From assembly GCA_945865905.1 (NCBI GenBank), contig CAMBFC010000009.1, positions 1 to 52,132 of the forward strand: a stretch of 52,132 bases of DNA. The letters are read 5' to 3'. Below the pieces are notes generated by a model, which was not told where the DNA came from, ran no database searches, and saw nothing but the letters and a program-made list of their open reading frames with translations. Of this stretch, positions 1-6,553 are shown in pieces. How positions within the stretch are numbered: the first letter of the stretch is position 1; each line of letters opens with the position of its first letter. Origin of the DNA: Rickettsia typhi. Its GTDB lineage: Bacteria > Pseudomonadota > Alphaproteobacteria > Rickettsiales > UBA1997. The translations under genes were made by a program, and so were the position numbers.

Positions 1-47
1 GCTTGATCAAATAGGTTTTGATCTATTAATTTTGTGCTTGAAGGCAT
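1..47 (-). CDS. N-terminal fragment of an unidentified protein (window edge)
   Basis: An ATG on the minus strand at 45-47 opens a frame that stays open to the window edge and gives only about 15 residues (starting MPSSTKLIDQ). A TTGACA-like -35 element lies upstream at roughly 107-112. The stretch also contains a small inverted repeat (5-11 with 17-23), so a structured non-coding sequence is an alternative reading. Too little is visible to suggest a function. Confidence 0.35.
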   Translation of the reverse strand, partial: MPSSTKLIDQNLFDQ

Positions 48-213
48 AATTATAATAAATTTGTTTGATATAATTTATTATAATTAGTAAATGGTTTTGG
101 TTATTATGTCAATGAGGTAGTGTGGTTTTTATTTGTGGAAATGGTATAATACACACATCGTATCACGATTTTAGGTTTGAGGCAAGTATTTTTTGCAATA
201 GTTGATTTGCCTC

Positions 214-1158
214 TTAATTATCTCGCGGATGAAACTGCGCATAAGCACTAAGCAGCCGATCCTTATCCACCTTGGTGTAACGCTGCGTCGTCGACAAACT
301 CTCATGCCCCAGCAATTCTTGAATCGTGCGCAAATCACCGCCCGCAGCCAGCAAATGCGTGGCAAAAGAGTGGCGGAAGGCGTGTGGCGTGATCGTTTCA
401 GCCAAATTTAAATGCTGGCGAATATTTTGCAACAATCTGCTAAAAAGCCGCGCCAAATAAGGCTTGCCGCGCGCGCCAAAAAATACTGATTGTGTTTGCA
501 GCGGTTTAAACGGGCACTGCGCCAAATAATCATTGATTCGTTTTCGAACAATTGGCAGCAGTGGAACCATGCGCTGCTTGTTGCCCTTGCCATCAATTAT
601 CAAAAAATCATTGCCCGTTAAAGATTTTGGCGTGATGGATAGAGCCTCTGAAATACGCAATCCGCAGCCATAAATTAAAGTTAATAATGCGAGATCGCGC
701 TTAATTTGCCATTGTTCTTTTGGCGCATTCTCCCGAATCGCCGCCATAATCTGATCAATATCCACGCCATCCACCGCTTTTGGCACCGATTTTGCAATTT
801 TCGGCGTTTTTATTTTTTCAATATCAGCATTTTGCAATAAATTATTTTTGCTTAAAAATCGAAAAAAACTGCGGAGAGATGAGAGCCCGCGCGCATTAGA
901 GGCATTAATATGATCTTCTAACCTCACCGAAAGCCAACGACGAAAATCATGTAAAGTTAAATTTTGCAGCGTATCTTTATCGATGATTTTTTCTTTGCTG
1001 CGAAAAATAAAATCAAAAAAATAATTTAAATCGGTGCGATAAGAAACCAGCGTATGCGCCGAATATTTTTTTTCTACCTCAAGAAAAACAAAAAATTTTT
1101 CCAGCAGTTTTTTAACCTCGGCAGAGCACTGTTTATCAATCTCTAGGGCTTGTATCAT
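214..1158 (-). CDS. xerC: Tyrosine recombinase XerC
   Basis: Site-specific recombinase that, with XerD, resolves chromosome dimers at dif. The 314-residue length is normal for the family. It has an N-terminal SAM-like core-binding domain (about 17-105) and a C-terminal catalytic domain with the full set of active-site residues: R168 in GCGLRISEAL, K191, H259 and R262 in HAFRHSFATHLL, H285 in LGHESL and the nucleophile Y294. The C-terminal tail (DKDRLLSAYAQFHPR) resembles XerC rather than XerD. I regard it as the housekeeping enzyme, not a phage integrase: it is complete, has no adjacent att-like repeats, and its base composition matches its surroundings. The next upstream gene on the same strand is the AbiEii-type toxin, 19 bp away. 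Confidence 0.88.
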   Translation of the reverse strand: MIQALEIDKQCSAEVKKLLEKFFVFLEVEKKYSAHTLVSYRTDLNYFFDFIFRSKEKIIDKDTLQNLTLHDFRRWLSVRLEDHINASNARGLSSLRSFFRFLSKNNLLQNADIEKIKTPKIAKSVPKAVDGVDIDQIMAAIRENAPKEQWQIKRDLALLTLIYGCGLRISEALSITPKSLTGNDFLIIDGKGNKQRMVPLLPIVRKRINDYLAQCPFKPLQTQSVFFGARGKPYLARLFSRLLQNIRQHLNLAETITPHAFRHSFATHLLAAGGDLRTIQELLGHESLSTTQRYTKVDKDRLLSAYAQFHPRDN

Positions 1159-1177
1159 TTTTTGTTTTATTTGGGTT

Positions 1178-2236
1178 TTAACTTTTTAAAACCTTTTCAA
1201 AATCCTCTATACTTTTAATAATTTCAGAAAATTTAGGAGGATGTTTAAAAAACATTCCCTTCATTTTAGCATAATCATCTTCCAGTTCTTTTATTCTTTG
1301 ATTTGGTGGGGAAAGCCTTAAATCAGAAAAGTCTTTTATTTTATCACAAGCCTCACTAGGAGCGCCAAAAGAGGCTCGACTATTTTTAATAACTGATACC
1401 AAGATATCTAATAATTTTATCGCTTCATCGCCGATTCTGGCTGTGATTAAACAATAAACATCGTAATAATGCCTAGAATAGTTACCTGCTAATTTTTTAT
1501 CATTTGGGCGATCATGTATAAAATGCAATATTATCAACTTTTCAATAAAAGTTCTTTTTGCATCCAAGGTTATAACTTTAGTTGATTTAAAAAAAGCTGG
1601 TAAAATTTTTGCAGCATAAGGTTCAATTATTCTGGTTTCAAAAGGCCAAACTTCGCCGCGCGCACCGAATTCGAGTTTAATGCTTGGTTTTATATAATTA
1701 TAATGGCCGAGATTGACCATAATATTAGAACCGTCCCTCGTTACAATTCTATCCTCATTATTTGTTGACAGAAATCGTTTTCCATCGTCAGAAATTGGAA
1801 ATTCAAAGAGCAAAGTGGATTTATCATCGGAATCAATTGTTAGATTCCAATTCTCATTTTGTAATTCTTTATCAAATATTTTGTTTAAAATTTTATAAAT
1901 TTCATCTTTAACAAATTGATCACATGCCTTTCTAATTTTAGATGCGGCCGTGTTTAGATTATTAGATTGAGCAATTGGTGAAAAACAGTCTTTATCAATA
2001 GTAATATCAACATCTTCAGAAAAGCGCTCAATAAGATTATAGGATTTTGAAAGAGAGGTGCCGCCTTTAAAAACCAGCTTTCCTTGCAATTCTGGCGCAC
2101 TAAATAATTGATCTAACACGAAACAAACCCATAAATCTTTTTCAACAACATCGAAGCCTAGGTCTAGCTCAGATTCAACTTTTGTAATAAGATTTTTGCG
2201 CTCTTGTTTAGATAATTTTATAAATTTTTCTATCAT
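1178..2236 (-). CDS. AbiEii/AbiGii-family nucleotidyltransferase toxin (system 1)
   Basis: Putative toxin of a type IV (AbiE-like) toxin-antitoxin pair. Family members are DNA polymerase beta-fold nucleotidyltransferases that act on cytoplasmic RNA targets. The signature is visible as FKGGTSLSK followed by RFSEDVDITID, giving the GG-S motif and the D-x-D metal ligands. The start is set at the ATG at 2236 because it overlaps the antitoxin stop in an ATGA, the usual coupling for AbiE pairs; a longer frame adds 12 residues that would lie inside the antitoxin gene. The protein is 352 residues, long for this family, with a lysine/aspartate-rich C-terminal half. Its bases are AT-rich, and it uses more AGA and ATA codons than the housekeeping genes, which suggests acquisition. 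Confidence 0.8.
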   Translation of the reverse strand: MIEKFIKLSKQERKNLITKVESELDLGFDVVEKDLWVCFVLDQLFSAPELQGKLVFKGGTSLSKSYNLIERFSEDVDITIDKDCFSPIAQSNNLNTAASKIRKACDQFVKDEIYKILNKIFDKELQNENWNLTIDSDDKSTLLFEFPISDDGKRFLSTNNEDRIVTRDGSNIMVNLGHYNYIKPSIKLEFGARGEVWPFETRIIEPYAAKILPAFFKSTKVITLDAKRTFIEKLIILHFIHDRPNDKKLAGNYSRHYYDVYCLITARIGDEAIKLLDILVSVIKNSRASFGAPSEACDKIKDFSDLRLSPPNQRIKELEDDYAKMKGMFFKHPPKFSEIIKSIEDFEKVLKS

Positions 2237-2826
2237 GCTGAAATTATTTTTGGAATAAAGCTGGCAACCCAACCATTAACATGAGAAGACATTTTGATTA
2301 AATATTTTTTGTCAACATCGTTCAAATATTTTGCGCATTTTTTGATGACAGTATCATCAATATTATTTTTACCCAAATAGTTTAGTGCGCTTAAAATTGT
2401 AATGACCAAAGGGGGCGTCTTTGGTAGTGGTTTTATTTTTACATGTTGAAAATAAATTGTTCTGTTGCTTATTTTTTTTGTAAAAGATTTGCCATTAGTA
2501 TAATAAATATTTTGCGCTTGAACCTGATTAGAAATTCCTAAAAGATTTGCCGATGAGGCACCAAAAGGATAAATTGTAACCCCAGCGTTATCGGCTATTA
2601 CTTTTGCAACTAAGTTAATATCTGGGGGAATTATGCCTATGTTTTTTTGAACAATAGGAAAATAATAAATTCCTCGCACCAATCTGACAATAGAGTTGTT
2701 ATCAGCAAGCCTTGAGAGAGTTTTGTCGATAGTGTTTCTTGGGCCAAGATCGAGAAAATTTTTTGCGCAAAAAACCCAGCCTCTTTTTCTAGAATGAATT
2801 TTTTTTAAGATTTTATGACTAAGCAT
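2233..2826 (-). CDS. AbiEi-like (DUF6088-type) antitoxin/transcriptional regulator (system 1)
   Basis: First gene of the toxin-antitoxin pair, 197 residues. The N-terminal part (SRLADNNSIVRLVRGIYYFP) reads like the wing of the winged-helix domain found in AbiEi and DUF6088 proteins, which bind their own promoter. The C-terminal part is expected to neutralise the toxin. The stop overlaps the toxin start in an ATGA. Upstream lie a good sigma70-type promoter and a short inverted repeat suited to autorepression. The exact subfamily is inferred from this fold signature and from the toxin partner. Confidence 0.72.
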   Translation of the reverse strand: MLSHKILKKIHSRKRGWVFCAKNFLDLGPRNTIDKTLSRLADNNSIVRLVRGIYYFPIVQKNIGIIPPDINLVAKVIADNAGVTIYPFGASSANLLGISNQVQAQNIYYTNGKSFTKKISNRTIYFQHVKIKPLPKTPPLVITILSALNYLGKNNIDDTVIKKCAKYLNDVDKKYLIKMSSHVNGWVASFIPKIISA

Positions 2827-2854
2827 AGGTTTTTCTTGGCCTCAATAAATTATT

Positions 2855-2892
2855 TTTGTCATAAAAATAGGCTGTTTTTCTGACAAAGTCAA
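2855..2892 (-). promoter_or_regulatory. Promoter and probable operator of AbiE system 1
   Basis: On the minus strand a TTGACT -35 (2887-2892) and a TATTTT -10 (2864-2869) are separated by 17 bp. A 7-bp inverted repeat (TTTGTCA at 2855-2861 and TGACAAA at 2881-2887) brackets the -10, where an autorepressing antitoxin would be expected to bind. Promoter and repeat are seen directly; the binding is inferred. Confidence 0.55.
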
Positions 2893-3132
2893 CTAATTTC
2901 TAATTTTAGCCAAATCCCAATTAATAAATTGATGTAAAATTTTGGATTGATAATAATAGCTATCCAGCTTTAAAGTTGGATTTAGTTTTTCATCATCGTT
3001 TGCCTAAGCCTCATCACTTTTTAAATAGTAATGGCGGCAAAAATATGGAGTTGCGTGAATTGGCCAGCGGTTTTTTAGGCGGATTTGCTGTAAAGAATAA
3101 CAAAAGAATTTCCTTAACATTAAAAGATTTGT
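2893..3132. other. Intergenic region without a convincing gene
   Basis: AT-rich spacer between the divergent antitoxin gene and the secreted phytochelatin-synthase-like gene. It must hold the leader of the latter. A 92-codon frame opens at 2976 and continues into the next gene in another frame, but it has no ribosome-binding site and no family signature, so I do not call it a gene. Confidence 0.5.
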
Positions 3133-3948
3133 ATGATCAGATTTTTCGTTTTAGTTTTATTTTTTACCTACTCCGCCAATGCTTACGCAAATATTGCAAA
3201 ATCGCAAATTATTTCGCCAAGCAAAGCGCAAATTTTATTAAAGTGGAACTCTGATGAAGGATTAAAGCGCTTTGAACGCAGCAAATATAAAAATGATTTT
3301 TATCAATTAGTCAATTTTTATCAACCACAAATTAACCCGCTTTATTGCGCCGTTGCTAGTTCGGTGATTGTTTTAAATGCGCTGCGCGAAGGTGATGTTC
3401 CTAGTCAAAAAGCGCTAGAATTTAACAAGCCAAAAAGTGAAGGTGGTGCGCTGGTAGAATTTAAATCTTATTCGCAACTAACTTTTTTAAACAAAGAAAC
3501 CGATAAAATAAAGCCACGAGAAATTATCGAATTTAAAAAACCACGCGAGATAAAAAAAGGCAAAGAATTTTTTGATGAAGGCATATCGCTAGAGGATTTA
3601 CAAGATATTTTGCACAAAGTTTATCAGCTAAAAGTTGAGCTAAATTATGCCAAAAAAGATGATACCCAATCAATCAGAAATTTTCGCGCCGAAATAAAAA
3701 AATATTTGGCTGATAGCAAAAATTTTATCATCGTAAATTTTGATGGCGCAGTATTGGGCGCAAGACTTAAAGGCCATGTTTCGCCAATCGCTGCTTATGA
3801 TGAAGAAAGTGATTCGGTGTTAGTTTTGGATGTGGCTTTGCACAAAGAAACATGGTATTTCGCTCCATTGCCAAAGCTTTATGAAGCCATGCACAGCAAG
3901 GATGACGATGGCAAATATCGTGGCTATTTAGTTGTGGCTAAACCATAA
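3133..3948 (+). CDS. Secreted phytochelatin-synthase-like cysteine peptidase
   Basis: Papain-fold protein of the phytochelatin synthase family (271 residues). Bacterial members mostly hydrolyse glutathione to gamma-Glu-Cys rather than polymerise it. The catalytic triad is visible: C72 in NPLYCAVASS, H215 in LKGHVSPIAAY and D233 in LVLDVALH. Residues 1-19 form a signal peptide ending near ANAYA, so the enzyme should act in the periplasm or outside the cell. The cysteine-rich C-terminal extension of plant enzymes is absent, as in other bacterial forms. The gene is monocistronic and ends in a hairpin. A host-directed glutathione hydrolase, as described for a Legionella homologue, is possible but not shown. 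Confidence 0.82.
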   Translation: MIRFFVLVLFFTYSANAYANIAKSQIISPSKAQILLKWNSDEGLKRFERSKYKNDFYQLVNFYQPQINPLYCAVASSVIVLNALREGDVPSQKALEFNKPKSEGGALVEFKSYSQLTFLNKETDKIKPREIIEFKKPREIKKGKEFFDEGISLEDLQDILHKVYQLKVELNYAKKDDTQSIRNFRAEIKKYLADSKNFIIVNFDGAVLGARLKGHVSPIAAYDEESDSVLVLDVALHKETWYFAPLPKLYEAMHSKDDDGKYRGYLVVAKP

Positions 3949-3966
3949 GGTTACACTTTATGGTTT
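3940..3966 (+). terminator. Hairpin over the stop codon of the phytochelatin-synthase-like gene
   Basis: A perfect 9-bp inverted repeat (AAACCATAA at 3940-3948, TTATGGTTT at 3958-3966) with a 9-nt loop overlaps the stop codon. The U-tract is short, so it is a weak terminator candidate. Confidence 0.5.
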
Positions 3967-3967
3967 T

Positions 3968-4033
3968 AGAAAAGTTAAAAAGAAAAAAGAAAAGAAAAGT
4001 TAGTAGAAAAGAAAAAAGAAAAGCTAAAAGAAA
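3968..4033. repeat. Purine-rich degenerate tandem repeat
   Basis: An A/G-only-biased tract made of variations on AAAAGAAAAAAGAAAAG, present about twice, immediately left of palindromic element copy 1. It encodes nothing recognisable. Confidence 0.6.
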
Positions 4034-4157
4034 GGCTGAAGAGCTTGACTAGCGAGGCTCTGAGGCGAGTTCTGCTTTCATCGCAAGCTACGCTTGCTTT
4101 AAATCAGATGAAAGCGGTGTCTGAGCAGCAGAGCCTCGCTAGTCAAGCTCTTCAGCC
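4034..4157. repeat. Dispersed palindromic element, copy 1
   Basis: A 124-bp imperfect palindrome. The outer 29 bp (4034-4062) are perfectly complementary to 4129-4157. The inner part contains the stem GCTTTCATC/GATGAAAGC and a central hairpin GCAAGC-TAC-GCTTGC. The roughly 75-bp core is shared with copies at 22898-23045 (opposite orientation) and 39269-39417, but the outer arms differ in sequence between copies while staying self-complementary. It lies between two same-strand genes and could fold as RNA or act as a terminator. A 62-codon frame crossing it is not considered real. Confidence 0.85.
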
Positions 4158-4240
4158 GAGTGCGAGATCTTTAAGATTAAGGATTCACAAACAAGATCTT
4201 TTAAAACAAAAAAGCCAAAAACTTATAAAATAAAATAAAA

Positions 4241-6436
4241 ATGGAAGAACAACAATTAGCAAATTTAAACCAATTTCAACGCGACGCAGTTTTGCAAAGC
4301 GAAGGCCCGCTCTTAGTGCTTGCTGGTGCCGGAACAGGCAAAACCAAAGTTCTAACCTCAAGAATTATCCACATTATTAATTCTTATTTAGCCTCGCCAC
4401 TACAAATTTTAGCAGTAACTTTCACCAACAAAGCCGCCGCAGAAATGAAAAAACGCATCGGCGAAGTAATCGGCGATCAAGTAAATAATCTGTGGATTGG
4501 AACTTTTCACGGCATCGCGGCGCGAATCACCAGAAGGCACGCCGAGGTGGTCGGTTTAAAAAATGATTTCACAATTATCGATCAAGATGATCAATTGCGT
4601 CTAATCAAACAAATCATCGCCGATTTTAATATTGATGCAAAACAATTTCCCGCCAAAAATTATCTCAATAAAATTTCGCGGATGAAAGATTTTGGAACGG
4701 TGGGAAGCCTGCAAAATCAAGGCCCCGCAGCCGAAAGCGATGGCGGTTTGCCAAAATTAAAAGAAATATTCGCCGTTTATCAAATGCGTCTTAAAGCAAT
4801 GAACGCCGCTGATTTTGGCGATTTGTTGGCTTATAATTTAGAAATTTTTAGCAAGGCCCCCGAAGTTTTGGCGCAATATCAAGATAAGTTTCACTATATT
4901 TTAGTTGATGAATATCAAGATACCAACAATGTGCAATATCAATGGCTGCTTAAGCTGGCGGCCAAACATCAAAATATTTGTGCAGTTGGTGATGATGATC
5001 AATCTATCTATAGCTGGCGCGGCGCTAACATCGCCAATATTTTGCGTTTTGAAAAAGATTTCACCAACGCCCATGTGATAAGGCTTGAGCAAAATTATCG
5101 CAGCACCGGCAACATTCTTAAAGCAGCAGATTCAGTGATTTCTAATAACAAAGAACGCCACGGCAAAACGCTGTGGACTGAAGCAGGAGAAGGCGAGCCA
5201 GTCAAAGTATTTTCTTTTGTTGATGACAGATGCGAAGCAGCAACGGTTACCGAAACCGTGGCAAATTATTTTCGCCAAAAAAAATATAAACTATCAGAAG
5301 CGGCGGTTTTAGTGCGCGCAGGCTATCAAACTCGCGCGTTTGAAGAAGCTTTTATCAAGGCCTCGCTGCCATATAGAATCATCGGCGGCATGAAATTTTA
5401 TGAGCGCATGGAAGTTAAAGACGCAATTTGCTATTTGCGCGTAGTGGCTAATCCCGCTGATGATTTGGCTTTAAGCCGTATTATCAATGTTCCAAAACGC
5501 GGTGTTGGCGATACCACAATTAACAGTTTATACCAAAAAGGCAAAAGCGAAAATAGCTCGCTATATCAAGCAATTCAAGGCGCCATCGCTGCTGAAGAAC
5601 TTAAAGGAAAAGCCAAAGATGCACTAAAATCATTGATGGAAAATATTGCCAGATGGCGAGCTGCGCTAGATAACACCTCGCTTGCCGAGGCAGCAAAATT
5701 GATCATGGTAGAAAGCGGTTACATCCAAATGTGGCAAAGTGAAAACACTCTCGAATCGCAGGGAAGGCTTGAAAACATTGATGAATTTGTTAATAGCCTT
5801 GCAGAATTTTCGAACATTACCGAGTTTTTAGAATATGCCAGTTTGGTTGAAGCAAAAGAAGATAAACTAGGCCAAGATGCCATCAGCGTAATGACAGTGC
5901 ATGCCGCCAAGGGTTTAGAATTTCCGCTAGTTTTTATTCCCGGCTTAGAAGATGGTGTTTTTCCATCGGGAAGATCGGTTGAAGAACGCGGCGGATTAGA
6001 AGAAGAGCGCCGCTTGCTTTATGTTGCAATCACGCGCGCCCGCAAAGAGCTCATCATGTGTTATGCGCAAACTCGTTTTGTTTTTGGCGATTATCAATCT
6101 TCGCTGCCTTCGCGATTTTTGAAAGAATTGCCAGAAGGTGTGGTGGTTACGCAAAATCAATCTTTTCAATCGCCATCACGAGATTTTTCACGCTTTTCTG
6201 CAAACCAAGGTGGGCAAAATAAACAATTTTCTGCCGCACAGTCGCAACAGTCGCATTTTGCACCAACAAAACCGCAGCAATCCGCTAGTTCTGATCCACT
6301 TTTTGGCAAAAGAGTTTTTCATCAAAAATTTGGTTATGGTAAGGTGTTTGAGATTGATGGCTCTAAGCTAGGAATCGATTTTGAAAAATCTGGCCGCAAA
6401 GTTGTTATGAAGGATTTTGTGACTTATGAGGCGTGA
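4241..6436 (+). CDS. uvrD: ATP-dependent DNA helicase UvrD/PcrA (superfamily 1A)
   Basis: 3'-5' DNA helicase used in nucleotide excision repair, mismatch repair and fork rescue. The 731-residue length is typical. Helicase motifs appear in order: Walker A AGAGTGKT (28-35), VDEYQDTN (motif II), GDDDQSIYSWRGA (III), LEQNYRST (IV), VMTVHAAKGLEFPLVF (V) and LYVAITRARK (VI). After a Gln/Ser-rich linker the C-terminus (FGKRVFHQKFGYGKVFEIDG) has the Tudor-like fold through which UvrD/PcrA contacts RNA polymerase. The name uvrD is used in the alphaproteobacterial sense; pcrA or rep would be acceptable. Upstream is palindromic element copy 1. Confidence 0.93.
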   Translation: MEEQQLANLNQFQRDAVLQSEGPLLVLAGAGTGKTKVLTSRIIHIINSYLASPLQILAVTFTNKAAAEMKKRIGEVIGDQVNNLWIGTFHGIAARITRRHAEVVGLKNDFTIIDQDDQLRLIKQIIADFNIDAKQFPAKNYLNKISRMKDFGTVGSLQNQGPAAESDGGLPKLKEIFAVYQMRLKAMNAADFGDLLAYNLEIFSKAPEVLAQYQDKFHYILVDEYQDTNNVQYQWLLKLAAKHQNICAVGDDDQSIYSWRGANIANILRFEKDFTNAHVIRLEQNYRSTGNILKAADSVISNNKERHGKTLWTEAGEGEPVKVFSFVDDRCEAATVTETVANYFRQKKYKLSEAAVLVRAGYQTRAFEEAFIKASLPYRIIGGMKFYERMEVKDAICYLRVVANPADDLALSRIINVPKRGVGDTTINSLYQKGKSENSSLYQAIQGAIAAEELKGKAKDALKSLMENIARWRAALDNTSLAEAAKLIMVESGYIQMWQSENTLESQGRLENIDEFVNSLAEFSNITEFLEYASLVEAKEDKLGQDAISVMTVHAAKGLEFPLVFIPGLEDGVFPSGRSVEERGGLEEERRLLYVAITRARKELIMCYAQTRFVFGDYQSSLPSRFLKELPEGVVVTQNQSFQSPSRDFSRFSANQGGQNKQFSAAQSQQSHFAPTKPQQSASSDPLFGKRVFHQKFGYGKVFEIDGSKLGIDFEKSGRKVVMKDFVTYEA

Positions 6437-6484
6437 TTTAGTGTTATGTGGCTCTTGCAATTTTGATATCAATATAAAAAATTC

Positions 6485-6513
6485 TTGCGCGTTTGGTGAA
6501 AATGTGTTATGAT
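6485..6513 (+). promoter_or_regulatory. Promoter of the IQ-motif/ankyrin gene
   Basis: TTGCGC (-35, 6485-6490) and TATGAT (-10, 6508-6513) with an exact 17-bp spacer ending in TGTGT, which adds an extended -10 feature. The start codon follows about 40 bp later with AGGA as ribosome-binding site. The gene therefore has its own promoter rather than reading through from uvrD. Confidence 0.65.
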
Positions 6514-6553
6514 TGCGAGATTAGGTTGATTTTTATTAAATTAGGATAAATTT

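Noticed and set aside
214..1158. Phage or island integrase interpretation of the tyrosine recombinase
   Set aside because: Length, C-terminal sequence and complete catalytic set match housekeeping XerC, and no att-like repeats flank it.
2976..3254. 92-codon frame before the phytochelatin-synthase-like gene
   Set aside because: Overlaps the real gene in another frame for its second half, where the true gene has a signal peptide and catalytic triad.
4045..4233. 62-codon frame over palindromic element copy 1
   Set aside because: It is simply the element read through in one frame; no ribosome-binding site, no family signature, and the other copies are not open in the same way.
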